Of a DNA stretch of 64,000 nt, positions 43,371 to 53,665 are shown piece by piece (positions within the stretch are counted from its first letter, which is position 1; each line of letters begins with the position of its first letter). A program made the position numbers and the translations under genes. Source of the stretch: Planctomycetota bacterium (GTDB taxonomy: Bacteria; Planctomycetota; Phycisphaerae; Phycisphaerales; UBA1924); the NCBI GenBank assembly GCA_039819165.1, contig JBCBSM010000001.1, forward strand, positions 1,860,001 to 1,924,000, written 5' to 3'. A model generated the notes under the pieces. That model did no database searches. It was not told the origin of the DNA and saw only the letters and a program-made list of their open reading frames with translations.

Positions 43371-44984
43371 GTGCCCGAATCCGCCGCCGCCGAAGGAGCC
43401 GACGCCGCGGCCCGTCGCACCCGGCGGGGCCGCGGCCGTGGTGGCCGAGCGGCCCGGCGGTTCCTGGGCACGATGCGGATCCGCAAGAAGATCTTCCTGC
43501 TGCACACGGCCTTCTCGGGGGTGCTGGCGGCGTTGCTGTTCTTCGCGCTGCGGCCGGCGATCCAGGACCTGCTGCGCCAGGCCGAGGCCGAGGACGCGCT
43601 CTTCGTGCTGGCGACGCTGGACCTGAGGGGCCTCGCCGACGGCCGTGCGCAGGGGGAGCGGACCGTCACGGGCGACGCGGTGCTCCGCTGGGGGTCGGCC
43701 GGCGATCTGTCGCTGCGGGGCGAGGACATCGCGCGGCTGCAGCAGGCGTCGGGCGCCCCCGTGCCGCTGCCCCACGGCCGGGCGACGGGCGCGGCGGGCG
43801 TGTACGTGCCGCACGCGGCGGGTGCGGGCTACTACGTGCTCGAACGGCGGCTGGAGGCGGCGCGGGCGTCGGTCGCCCGGCTGGATCTCATCCTGCTGCT
43901 GTCGCTGCTGGGGCTGTACACGCTGGTGGCCGCGGCGCTGGAGATCTTCGTGCTGCCGCGGAACGTCTACGAGCCCATCCGGCTGATGCTGCAGGCCGAT
44001 CGCGCCGTGCAGCGGGGCCACCGGGATGACGAACTCATCGACGAGCGGATGATGCCCGAGGACGAGCTGGGCGAGATCATGCGCAGCCGCAACCGCTCGA
44101 TCGCCGCGCTGCGGCGCAACGAGCGGAAGCTGGCCAGCACGCTGGAGGAACTCGAGCGGGTCGCCGGCGACCTGAAGCGCAAGAACCACCTGCTCGAGAA
44201 CGCGCGGCGGAACCTCGCAGACGCCGACCGCCTGGCAAGCCTGGGCATGCTCAGCGCGGGCATCGCGCACGAGATCAACACGCCGCTGGCGGTGGTCAAG
44301 GGGCTGGTGCATCAGCTCCGTCGGCATCCCGAGAAGGGCGTCGAGCCCGCGACCGCCGACCTCATGAAGCGGGTGGTCGATCGGCTGGAGCGTCTGGGCG
44401 AGGGGCTGCTCGACTTCGCCCGCGTTCGCTCGCCGGCGGTCGACCGGCGGTCGGTGGCGGCGCTCGTGACGCAGGCGCTCGAGCTGCTGTCGCTGGATGA
44501 ATCGGTGCAGCGGGTCGCGATCGCCGACCGCACGCCGGCGGACCTGGCGCTCGAGTGCGACGGCGATCGCATCGTCCAGGTGCTGGTGAACCTGGTGCGC
44601 AACGCGGCGGAGGCGCTCGTGGAATCGGGGACCGCCGCACCAGCGATTGCGATCGACGCCGAGACACTGTCTCGCGAGGATTCGGACTGGGTGTCGATCA
44701 CGGTGAGCGACAACGGGCCGGGCATCCCCGCGGACATCATGGCGACGCTGTTCGAGCCCTTCGTCAGCACGCGGCTGGACGCCAAGGGGTCGGGGCTGGG
44801 ACTGGCGGTGGCCGACGGCATCGTCCGCGAGCACCGCGGGGTGCTGGTGGCCCGCAACCTGGGTGATCGGCGGGCGGGCGCCCCGGGCGCCCAGTTCGAG
44901 ATCCTGCTGCCGGCGTTCGCGGGCGCCGCTCGCTCCGGGCGTGGGGATGCGGAGAACGCGGGGGACGGCCCGAACGTACCATAA
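43371..44984 (+). CDS. membrane sensor histidine kinase
   Basis: 537 residues from GTG 43371. Two transmembrane helices (~residues 40-62 and 168-190) bracket a ~105-residue periplasmic sensor region. A HAMP-like linker and coiled coil follow ('RKLASTLEELERVAGDLKRK'). The dimerisation box 'AGIAHEINTPLAVVKGLVH' contains His300. The ATPase core has an N-box 'VQVLVNLVRNAAEAL', a G1 box 'ITVSDNGPGIP' and a G2 box 'GSGLGLAVADGIVREH'. All catalytic boxes look intact. It is followed 5 bases later by an unusual response regulator, surely its partner. It is divergent from rsmB. Confidence 0.92.
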   Translation: MPESAAAEGADAAARRTRRGRGRGGRAARRFLGTMRIRKKIFLLHTAFSGVLAALLFFALRPAIQDLLRQAEAEDALFVLATLDLRGLADGRAQGERTVTGDAVLRWGSAGDLSLRGEDIARLQQASGAPVPLPHGRATGAAGVYVPHAAGAGYYVLERRLEAARASVARLDLILLLSLLGLYTLVAAALEIFVLPRNVYEPIRLMLQADRAVQRGHRDDELIDERMMPEDELGEIMRSRNRSIAALRRNERKLASTLEELERVAGDLKRKNHLLENARRNLADADRLASLGMLSAGIAHEINTPLAVVKGLVHQLRRHPEKGVEPATADLMKRVVDRLERLGEGLLDFARVRSPAVDRRSVAALVTQALELLSLDESVQRVAIADRTPADLALECDGDRIVQVLVNLVRNAAEALVESGTAAPAIAIDAETLSREDSDWVSITVSDNGPGIPADIMATLFEPFVSTRLDAKGSGLGLAVADGIVREHRGVLVARNLGDRRAGAPGAQFEILLPAFAGAARSGRGDAENAGDGPNVP

Positions 44985-44989
44985 CCACC

Positions 44990-45625
44990 GTGCCCGCCGC
45001 CATCGCCGAGGATGCCCCGACCGCCCCGAGCCTGTCGATCGTCGCGCTCGACGACGACGCGGACTTCCGCGAGTACCTGACGGGCATGCTGTCGACCGAT
45101 GGCCACCAGGTGCGAGCGGTCGCGTCGGGCGACGAGCTGTACGCGACCTGCCAGGAGCAGCTGCCCGAGGTCGTGCTGCTGGACATGCACATGGGCCGCG
45201 TCCGCGGGGAGGACGTGCTGGCGGTCATTCGCGAGCGCTGGCCGCGGCTGTGCGTCGTGGTGCTGACCGGCCACCCGACGATGGACAGCATGCGGGAGAC
45301 CTTCAAGCAGCAGGTCTTCGACTACGTCGCCAAGCCCTTCGACCCCGACGAGCTCCGCCGCGTGCTGGCGCAGGCGGCGCAGCAGTTCGGCCTCGGGCTG
45401 CGGCCCCAGGATCGGCTGCGGCAGGAATTGGGCCGGCAGATGCGGCTGGCGCGGACCGAGAAGGGCTGGACGCTCAAGGAGCTGAGCGAGCACTCGGGGG
45501 TGAGCGTCAGCCAGCTGAGCTCCATCGAGCGGGGCGCCCATCTGCCGAGCCTCGAGTCGCTCGTGCTGGTGGCCCAGGCGCTCGACGCGACGCCGTCGGC
45601 CTGGCTGATCGCGGCCGATTTCTGA
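44990..45625 (+). CDS. response regulator with an XRE/Cro-type DNA-binding output domain
   Basis: 211 residues from GTG 44990, 5 bases after the kinase gene. The receiver domain (~residues 14-125) has the acidic pocket 'LDDDADF', the phospho-acceptor Asp65 in 'VVLLDMHMG', Thr in 'VVVLTGHPT' and Lys in 'DYVAKPFD'. A linker leads to a Cro/C1-type helix-turn-helix at ~145-205: 'QMRLARTEKGWTLKELSEHS', then 'GVSVSQLSSIERGAHLPSLE'. Most response regulators use OmpR, NarL, Fis or LytTR outputs, so a phage-repressor-like XRE output is uncommon. The protein probably binds DNA on phosphorylation by the adjacent kinase. Confidence 0.9.
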   Translation: MPAAIAEDAPTAPSLSIVALDDDADFREYLTGMLSTDGHQVRAVASGDELYATCQEQLPEVVLLDMHMGRVRGEDVLAVIRERWPRLCVVVLTGHPTMDSMRETFKQQVFDYVAKPFDPDELRRVLAQAAQQFGLGLRPQDRLRQELGRQMRLARTEKGWTLKELSEHSGVSVSQLSSIERGAHLPSLESLVLVAQALDATPSAWLIAADF

Positions 45626-45705
45626 CGGGGCCGCCGCGGGCGGGGCGGGCCCGCGGATTGACCCGCCGCCGGCGTGGCGCTTCACTCCCGCCCGTGGCCG
45701 ATCCC

Positions 45706-46929
45706 ATGACGCCCACTCCAGCGGATGCCGATGCCCGCGTGACGCGGCGGCCGCTGCTGTTCACCGCCTTCGAGCCCAGCGGCGACGACCACGCCGCTCC
45801 GGTGATCGCCGAGATCATCCGGCGGCAGCCCGGCCGGCCGGTGTACGCGTGGGGCGGCCCCAAGATGGAGGCCGCCGGCGCCGTGGTCGTAGAGCGGACC
45901 GGCGAAGACGCGGTCATGGGCATGCCGGGGCTCGCGAAGATCCGCGAGCACCGGCGGATCAACGCGCGCCTCGAGCGGTGGATCGCGCAGCACAGGCCCG
46001 TGCTGCACGTGCCGGTCGACTCGCCTGCGGCCAACTTCCCGATCGCGGCGATCGCCAAGCGGCATGGCGGGGGCGTGGTGCACCTGGTGGCGCCGCAGGT
46101 TTGGGCGTGGGGCTCGTGGCGGGTCGCCAAGCTGCGGCGGCTGACCGACCTGGTGCTGTGCCTGCTGCCCTTCGAGGAGGGCTGGTTCACCACGCGGGGT
46201 GTGCCCGCCCGGTTCATCGGGCACCCGCTGTTCGACCACGACCTCGACCCCGCGGACGCCGAGCGGCGGGCGGCGGTGCTGCCGGGCTGGTGCGAGGGCG
46301 GCGAGAACGGCCCGCGGCGCATCGCGATGTTCCCCGGCTCGCGGCCCTCCGAGTTGCAGAAGAACCTGCCGCTGCTGCTCGGTGCGTTCCGGCGGCTTGC
46401 GCGCGACGAGCGCGCGCAGCGGAGTGGAGAACCGCCGCGCGGGCTGATCGTCGCGGTCAACGATGCCGTGGAGGGACGGCTGCGGGATCTGGCGGGCGAG
46501 CACGGCGGCATCCCGGATGGCGTCGCCTTCGTCGCGGCCGACACCGATGCCGCCGTGCGCTGGTGCGAGCTGGCGCTGGTCGTCAGCGGCACCGTGACGC
46601 TGCAGATCGCGCGGCAGGCGCGGCCGATGGTGGTCTTCTACAAGTCCAGCCGGCTGCTGTACCACCTGCTAGCGCGGTGGGTGGTATCCACGCGGTACTT
46701 CACGCTGCCCAACCTGATCGCCGGCAAGCGGGTGGTCACCGAGCTCGTCCCCCACTTCGCCGGCCCCGAGCCCATCGCGGACGCGGCGGGGACGCTGATC
46801 GCCGACGCCGATGCGCTGTCGGCGCAACGCGATGCCCTGGGCGAGATCGCCCGCCGCTTCGAGGGGCTGGAGGCCTCGCTAGCGGCCACCGACGCGATCC
46901 TGGACCTCGCCGACCGGCTGGAGGCCTAG
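45706..46929 (+). CDS. lpxB: lipid-A-disaccharide synthase
   Basis: 407 residues from ATG 45706; GTG 45694 is possible, and no clear ribosome site distinguishes the two. The GT19 signatures are present: 'LFTAFEPSGDDHAAPVIAE', 'VAPQVWAWGSWRVAKLRR', 'ARFIGHPLFD', 'AMFPGSRPSELQKNLPLLL' and 'ALVVSGTVTLQIARQARPM'. It joins UDP-diacylglucosamine and lipid X to lipid A disaccharide on the inner membrane's cytoplasmic face. Its presence supports an LPS-like outer membrane in this organism. No other lpx gene is in the window. Confidence 0.93.
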   Translation: MTPTPADADARVTRRPLLFTAFEPSGDDHAAPVIAEIIRRQPGRPVYAWGGPKMEAAGAVVVERTGEDAVMGMPGLAKIREHRRINARLERWIAQHRPVLHVPVDSPAANFPIAAIAKRHGGGVVHLVAPQVWAWGSWRVAKLRRLTDLVLCLLPFEEGWFTTRGVPARFIGHPLFDHDLDPADAERRAAVLPGWCEGGENGPRRIAMFPGSRPSELQKNLPLLLGAFRRLARDERAQRSGEPPRGLIVAVNDAVEGRLRDLAGEHGGIPDGVAFVAADTDAAVRWCELALVVSGTVTLQIARQARPMVVFYKSSRLLYHLLARWVVSTRYFTLPNLIAGKRVVTELVPHFAGPEPIADAAGTLIADADALSAQRDALGEIARRFEGLEASLAATDAILDLADRLEA

Positions 46930-47049
46930 GCCCCTAGGTCGCGACACTGCCGCCGCGGCGGGGCGTTGCGCGGGCGTTGCGCACCGATGGCCGATGATCT
47001 GGTACATATTGGGTGAGGGCCGCCCGGAATGCGGCCCGGGAGGTGACCC

Positions 47050-49445
47050 ATGCATCGCAGCCGGCGTCTCGTTCGTCCCCGCGGCCTTTCTCGGATTCTC
47101 GCGGCGGGCGTGGTGGCCCTCGCGGCGGCCGCTCCCGCGGCGGCCCAGCTCGCCCGCGACGTGCACGTCGTGGTGCCGCAGGCGCGGCGGGTGATCGCGC
47201 CCGATCGCCAGGCCCACATCGAACTCCGGTCGGTGCAGGTGGAGGCAACCGCCCGCGAGTCGGCCGCCACCACCACCATCCGCATGACGCTGTTCAACCA
47301 CGGCCGCCGCCAGCAGGAGGCGCAGGTGCTGCTGCCCGTGCCGAGCAACGCCGCGGTCCGCGGCTTCCACCTCGAGACCCTGGGCGAGGACGGCATCGCG
47401 ACGCTGCTGCCCGCCGACGAGGCCCGCCGCATCTACCACGGCATCGTGCAGTCCATGAAGGACCCCGCCCTGCTGGAGTTCGCCGGCACGGGCGTGCTGC
47501 GGTCGAGCGTCTTTCCGGTGCCGCCGGGCGGCGAGCAGGTCGTGAGCCTGACCTACGAGGAGGTGCTACCCGCCGACGGCGACCGGCTCGACTACACGCT
47601 GCTGCGGTCGGCCGATCTGGCGATCGGCTCCACGCCGTGGTCCTTCGCGATGACCATCGAGGGCTCGCGGCCGATCGCGGCGACGTACTCGCCGACGCAC
47701 GACGTCGCCATCGAGCGGCTGGACGCAACCCGGTTACGCGTCAGCGTATCGCCCGAGGCGTTCAGCGGCAGCAGCGGATCCATGCGACTGAGCTGGCTCC
47801 GCGAGCCGCTGGCGAAGGGCTCGATCGCGACGTCGTTCCTGGCCTACCCCGAGGGCGAGGGCGGCTACTTCATGCTCGTCGCTGGCCCGCCCGCGCTGCC
47901 CGAGGGCGTCGCGCACGCCGCCAAGCGCGAGGTCACGCTGGTGATCGACAAGTCGGGCTCGATGCGGGGCGAGAAGCTGGCGCAGGCCCGCGAGGCGGCG
48001 CGGCAGGTCATCGCGGGGCTGGAGGACGGCGAGTACTTCAACGTCATCGCCTACTCGAGCTCGGTCGATCACTTCCGCGATGGGGCCGTCGCCAAGACGA
48101 GCGAGTCGGCGGCCGCGGCGCGGGCCTACATCGACAGCATCCAGGCGGGCGGGGGCACCAACATCCACGACGCGCTCGTCGCGGCGATGCGGGCCGAGCC
48201 CGCGGGCGATGCGCTGCCCATGGTGATGTTCCTGACCGACGGCCTGCCCACGGTGGGCCGCACCAGCGAGCAGGAGATCCGCGACGCCGTCGCCAGTGGC
48301 AACACGCACCGGCGGCGGATCTTCGGCTTCGGCGTGGGCTACGACGTCAACGCGCCGCTGATCGGCGCCGTCAGCCGGGCGACCCGCGGCGCCCCCACCT
48401 TCGTGCTGCCCGAGCAGGACGTCGAGGAGAGCGTCAGCCAGGTGTTCCGACGGCTGACCGGGCCGGTGCTGGCGGCGCCCGTGCTGCTGCCCGACGCGAT
48501 CACGAACATCCACGACGTGCTGCCCGGCACGCTGCCGGACGTCTTCGAGGGCGACCAGCTCGTCGTGCTCGGTCGCTACACGAGCCTGGACGACCAACTC
48601 CGGCTGGTGCTGCGGGGCCGCAGCGGCGACGAAGATCGCACCTTCGAGATGCGGTTCGACCCCGACGACGCCACGGTCGACAACGCCTTCGTGCCCCGGC
48701 TGTGGGCGCAGCGGCGGATCGCGCAGCTGGTCGACGCCGTCCGCGACGCGGGCGCGAGCGGCCAGGCCGAACCGAGCACCGAACTCATCGACGAAATCGT
48801 ACGGCTGAGCACGCGCTGGGGCATCCTGACCGAGTACACGGCGTTCCTGGCGATCGAACCGGGCGTCGATCTGGATGATCAGCTCGCCGCGATCGATGGC
48901 CGGAGTGATTTCGACAGGATCGACGATCCGCAGGTCGCGTTGCGGTCGCAGTTCCAGGTGGACTGGGAGCGGGCCGGTCGTGCGCAGGATGCCGCCGGTG
49001 CGCCCGGCGAGTCGGCCGTGCAGCGTCGAGATCTCTTCGTCGCCGAGAACCTCCGCCGCGCCCAGCGGGAGCGCAGCGGCGCCGCCGGGGTGCGGCAGGA
49101 AGTCCAGAACCTCGTTACCCAGCAGGCCGCCCAGGTGCAGGCCAACCGCATGGAGACCGCCGGTGGCGGACAGCTGGTGCTCACCGGCATGCGGCAGGTG
49201 CACGACCAGACGCTGTTCGCCCGCGGCGACCGCTGGGTCGACCATTCGCTGCTGGAGCGGGCCGAGGCGAAGGATGCCGACGTGGACGAGATCGTCGAGT
49301 TCGCCAGCGAGCGGTACTTCGAGCTGGCGGGTGAGCTGGCCCGCGAGAACCGCCTGGGCCTGCTCGCGCTGCAGGCCGACCTGTTGCTGAACCGCGGCGG
49401 GCGGACGGTGCTCGTGCGTCAGGCGCCCGCCGCGAGGGCGCCCTG

Positions 49446-49446
<1 letters not shown>
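47050..49446 (+). CDS. secreted VIT and von Willebrand factor A domain protein
   Basis: 798 residues from ATG 47050, behind GGGAGG. The signal peptide is 'LAAGVVALAAAAPAAAQLA'. A VIT domain (~residues 40-170, 'HIELRSVQVEATARESAATT') is followed by a VWA domain with a MIDAS 'TLVIDKSGSMRGEK' (Asp300) and 'TDGLPTVGRTSEQEI'. The rest has 'WGILTEYTAFLAIEPG', the usual conserved end of the VIT-VWA architecture, and a ~200-residue C-terminal helical extension. These inter-alpha-trypsin-inhibitor-like proteins are exported, metal-dependent adhesion or protein-binding modules. The stop overlaps the next response-regulator start (TGATG), so it may be a sensor partner of that system. Confidence 0.92.
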
Positions 49447-50159
<713 letters not shown>

Positions 50160-50163
50160 CCCC

Positions 50164-51996
50164 GTGCGGACCCGCCGGCTCATCCCGTGGATCGTCTACG
50201 TCGTGTGCGCCCTGGCGGTGCTCGAGGGTCTGGGCTACGCGGCGTGGAAGGCCCTGGACCTGCAACGCCAGGGTCGCCGCGACGAGGCCGCGCGGCTCGC
50301 GCTGTGGCGGATGGACTCGGCGCTGACCGCGGTGCTCGCCGCCGAGAGTGCGCGGCCATACTTCCACTACCGGGCGTTCCATCCCGCCGAGCGGGCATAT
50401 AGCGCGATGCTCGGGCCGGTGCAGCCGGGCGAGGTGCTCGTGCCCAGCCCGCTGCTGACCGAGGTGCCGCCGTTCGTCAAGCTGCACTTCGAGGTCGACG
50501 CCGGCGGCGCACTCTCCAGTCCGCAGGCGCCCGACGGCAACCTGCGGGACCTGGCCGAGGCGGAGTACGTCGCCTCGGACGACGTCATCGCGGCCGAGGC
50601 GCTGCGGCTGCACCTCGCCGAGCTGCTGCGGATGCCCGCGCACTCGCTCCACCGTGCGGTTGACGCCGAGGCCGAGCGAGCGCCGCCGCCGGAGTTCGAC
50701 CGCCGCCTTGACGCGCCCGAGCGTGCCAGCGACGCCGACCTGATTGCGCGGCAGGAGACCGCGGCCGCCGCCCAGCTCGGCGGGCAGCGGAGCCTCGCGG
50801 AGTTTTCCGCGGCCGAACCGGGCGAGGCCGACGAGCGTGCGGATGCCGACCTCCGGCTGCAATCGCGGTCCCGCCCGGCGCCGCCGCGGGTGGCCGACCG
50901 CGAGCAGCCCCGCGTGTCGCTCGGGGCGTTCTCGGCCTCGTGGTTGCGGGGCGACGAACTGGTGCTCGTCCGCGAGGTATCGGTGGGCGAGCGGACGCTG
51001 CGGCAGGGCGTGTGGCTGGACTGGCCGTCGCTGCGGGACTGGCTCGCGGGCCAGGTGGCGGGGCTGGCGCCCGGGCTGACCATCGAGCCCGCGCGCGACG
51101 CGACATCCATCGATTCGGCGGGTCGGGGCCTGGCGGTCATCCCCGCGACGCTGCGGCTGCCCGAGCGGGGCAGCGCGTGGCGGGAACTCGGCACGCCGCT
51201 GGGCATCGTGCTGGCCATGACCTGGACCGCGGCGCTGCTGGCGGTGCTGGCCATCGGCGTCGTGCTGCGGCTGTCGACGAGCCTGGCCGAACGCCGCGGC
51301 CGCTTCGTGTCGGCGGTCACCCACGAGCTGCGCACGCCCATGACCACCGTGCGGCTGTACGCCGACCTGCTCGCGAGCGATGCGGCGCTCGACGATCGGC
51401 GGCGGGAAGGCTTCGTCGCCACCCTCCGCGACGAATCCGGCCGGCTGGCGCGGATCATCGAGAACGTGCTGGTGTACGCGCGGCTGGGCCGCCGCGGGCA
51501 CTCGGGCAACGGCAGCCGGTGCACCGTCGGCGTGCTGCTCGATCGCGTTGCCGCCGAGCAGCGGCCCGGCGTGGAACGCACGGGCCGGTCTCTGGTGGTG
51601 CGGTCGCCCGTCGAGGTGCGCGATGTCGTGGTCGACGCCGACGCGGAGGCGGCCGGCCGCATCCTGGGCAACCTCATCGAGAACGCGTGCAAGTACGCGC
51701 TGCCCGCCGAGTCACCCACCATCGAGTTGGTTGCGCACGCGGACGGCGATCGCGTGCGGATCTCGGTGCGGGACCACGGCCCCGGCGTGCCGAGCCACGA
51801 GCGGCGGCGGATCTTCGAGCCCTTCCACCGGGCCGCCCGCGACGAATACACCGAGCACGGCCTGGGCCTGGGCCTCGCGCTCGCACGCGGTCTGGCACGG
51901 CAGATGGGCGGGACGATCGCGCTGGACGATCCGGATGGGTACGAGGGCGCCGGCGCGCGATTCACGCTCACGCTGCGGCTGGCCACGCGGAGCTGA
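50164..51996 (+). CDS. sensor histidine kinase with a large periplasmic domain
   Basis: 610 residues from GTG 50164. One transmembrane helix near the start ('IPWIVYVVCALAVLEGLGYA') and a second near residues 345-370 ('LGIVLAMTWTAALLAVLAI') enclose ~320 residues of periplasmic sensor. The kinase core has 'FVSAVTHELRTPMTTVRLY' with His387, N-box 'ILGNLIENACKYAL', G1 'SVRDHGPGVPSHE' and G2 'EHGLGLGLALARGLARQ'. It pairs with the OmpR-type regulator just upstream. The periplasmic domain has an Ala/Glu-rich insert (~residues 165-245) with no family resemblance that I can see. It is convergent with the next minus-strand gene. Confidence 0.93.
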   Translation: MRTRRLIPWIVYVVCALAVLEGLGYAAWKALDLQRQGRRDEAARLALWRMDSALTAVLAAESARPYFHYRAFHPAERAYSAMLGPVQPGEVLVPSPLLTEVPPFVKLHFEVDAGGALSSPQAPDGNLRDLAEAEYVASDDVIAAEALRLHLAELLRMPAHSLHRAVDAEAERAPPPEFDRRLDAPERASDADLIARQETAAAAQLGGQRSLAEFSAAEPGEADERADADLRLQSRSRPAPPRVADREQPRVSLGAFSASWLRGDELVLVREVSVGERTLRQGVWLDWPSLRDWLAGQVAGLAPGLTIEPARDATSIDSAGRGLAVIPATLRLPERGSAWRELGTPLGIVLAMTWTAALLAVLAIGVVLRLSTSLAERRGRFVSAVTHELRTPMTTVRLYADLLASDAALDDRRREGFVATLRDESGRLARIIENVLVYARLGRRGHSGNGSRCTVGVLLDRVAAEQRPGVERTGRSLVVRSPVEVRDVVVDADAEAAGRILGNLIENACKYALPAESPTIELVAHADGDRVRISVRDHGPGVPSHERRRIFEPFHRAARDEYTEHGLGLGLALARGLARQMGGTIALDDPDGYEGAGARFTLTLRLATRS

Positions 51997-52095
51997 GTGA
52001 CCGAGGTCGGCAGCGGCGGCTAGTGCAGGCTCGAACCAGGTGTTGCGTGTGCGTTCGCCTAGGCCCGCCGGATTCACTCCGGCGAGGCCGTACCA

Positions 52096-52134
52096 GAGCG
52101 AGCGTCGCGGCCGGACGGCCGCGACGGAGCGCTC
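52096..52134. terminator. long hairpin between convergent genes
   Basis: A perfect 10-bp stem CGTCGCGGCC / GGCCGCGACG with a 4-base loop, extended by outer GAGCG/CGCTC arms. It lies between the kinase stop (51996) and the convergent gene end (52144). There is no T-run on either side, so it may be a Rho-type or bidirectional barrier rather than a classic intrinsic terminator. Confidence 0.5.
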
Positions 52135-52143
52135 GAAGATGCT

Positions 52144-52551
52144 CTAGGCGGTGACGTCGAGGGCCGAGCCGGCCGACGCGGCGCCGACGCGGGTGGCGGC
52201 GACGTTCGCCTGCGCGGGATTGGTGTAGAAGGGCAGGCCGTCGCGGCTGGCGACGGCGCCCGAGACGAAGTCCATCGGCTGGCTCACGCGGGCTGCGATC
52301 AGCTGGCGGGCGCCCTGCGTGGTCGTCGACGCGAGGCCCGTGGTGCCGTAGGTGGCCGGCGACGCCTGGGCCGCGGGCGTGATGTCCACGCGGTCGGTCG
52401 TGCGGGCGGCCTGGCTGGCGTCCGGGACCGGTGGCTGGCCGACCGGGCGAACGAGCAGCCGCTGGCCCGGGACGAGCCGGAGCTGGCCCGCACCCAGGGC
52501 GGCGTTCAGCCCCGAATTCACGCCCGAGATGCCCGATCCGCCGCTGTCCAT
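52144..52551 (-). CDS. small conserved protein, possibly flagellum-related, unknown
   Basis: 135 residues. The sequence is Ala/Ser/Thr/Gln-rich with little predicted order. A short 'ARTTDRVDITPAAQ' segment resembles the ordered motif of FlgM-type and some flagellar-associated proteins, and 'YTNPAQANVAATRVGA' near the end looks conserved. The C-terminus 'SALDVTA' is short and hydrophobic. I cannot assign a function; the FlgM-like resemblance is weak. No flagellar gene lies nearby in the window. Confidence 0.6.
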   Translation of the reverse strand: MDSGGSGISGVNSGLNAALGAGQLRLVPGQRLLVRPVGQPPVPDASQAARTTDRVDITPAAQASPATYGTTGLASTTTQGARQLIAARVSQPMDFVSGAVASRDGLPFYTNPAQANVAATRVGAASAGSALDVTA

Positions 52552-52679
52552 GGCTGCTCCATTATCGACCGCCGGAGGCCCGCGGCTGATCCGAAACCGC
52601 GGCGGCGACTATACCCCAGCGCACGGGCCGCGCGGGGGAGTTCCGTCACGCCGCCCAGGGCGGTTATGCGGGCGTGGAC

Positions 52680-53501
52680 TCAGCCGCCCGACGCCTCGCG
52701 GATGACCTGGGCGATGGCGCCCGCCTCGCCGGCGCGGTCCAGGGCGGTGCGACCCCGGGCGTCGGTGGCCAGCGGATCGGCGCCCGCGCCCAGCAGCACG
52801 ACGACGGCGTCGAGGTGGCGGCCGTCGGCGGCGTGCATCAGCGCCGTCACGCCGTCGACGTCGGCCATGTCCGGGTTGGTGCCGGCCTCGAGCAGCACCC
52901 CGCACAGGTCGGCCGCTCCGGCGCGGGCGGCGAGCATGAGCGCGCTGCGGCCCTCGACGGTGCGCGCCCCCGCGTCGGCGCCGGCGCCGAGCAGCGCGAT
53001 GGCGGCGTCGGTGTGGCCGCCGCCGGCCGCGTGCATCAGCGCGGTGCGGGCCGACTCGGACTCGAGGTTGGCGTCCGCGTCGGCGGCGAGCAGCAGCGCG
53101 ACCATGCGGGCGTCGCCCGAGCCGCTGGCGAGCATGAGCGCCGACGTGCCCAGTTCGTGGCCCTCGATCGCCAGGCCGCTGGCGGTCTGGGCGTCGATGA
53201 CGGCGTTGGCGTCGGCGGCGTCGGCGAGCGCGGCCTCGACGCCCGAGCGGTCCTGCGTCGCCGCGGCCTCCAGCAGCCGCTGCTCGGGGCTGGCCTGCGT
53301 GGCGACCCGCTGCGCGCCATCGGTGGACGCCGGCGCGCCCGATGGTGCGGCCGAACCGTCGGCCACGGCGCCATTCGCCGTCGTGCCCGCGCCGTCCTGG
53401 GGCAGGGGCGGGGTGCCGGGCAGCAGCATGGCCACGACGATCATGACCACGCCTAGGAGCGCGAAGGCGGCCAGCACGATGGGGCCCGCGAGAGTCTTCA
53501 T
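52680..53501 (-). CDS. ankyrin-repeat protein, membrane-anchored
   Basis: 273 residues from ATG 53501; ATG 53510 is also possible. An N-terminal helix ('IVLAAFALLGVVMIVVAMLL') acts as a signal anchor, and a disordered Ala/Gly/Ser linker follows. The rest holds about five ankyrin repeats with the standard pattern, for example 'LGTSALMLASGSGDARMVAL', 'TALMHAAGGGHTDAAIALLG' and 'SALMLAARAGAADLCGVLLE'. Ankyrin arrays mediate protein binding. The domain is probably periplasmic. No enzymatic part is present. It is on the minus strand between the EF-G paralogue and the small unknown protein. Confidence 0.9.
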   Translation of the reverse strand: MKTLAGPIVLAAFALLGVVMIVVAMLLPGTPPLPQDGAGTTANGAVADGSAAPSGAPASTDGAQRVATQASPEQRLLEAAATQDRSGVEAALADAADANAVIDAQTASGLAIEGHELGTSALMLASGSGDARMVALLLAADADANLESESARTALMHAAGGGHTDAAIALLGAGADAGARTVEGRSALMLAARAGAADLCGVLLEAGTNPDMADVDGVTALMHAADGRHLDAVVVLLGAGADPLATDARGRTALDRAGEAGAIAQVIREASGG

Positions 53502-53665
53502 GTCATGCACCTTCCAGAGAAACCGGCCGCCGCACGCGGCGCCGGGTGCCGTGCAGGGCCGCGGACCGCCCCGGACCGGGCGCGTCCGCCGCCGTCGCCA
53601 CTGTACGTCGGCCGAACGCCCGCCCGGCGGACAGCAATCGCCGCCCGGGCGTGCCGGCCTCGGGC

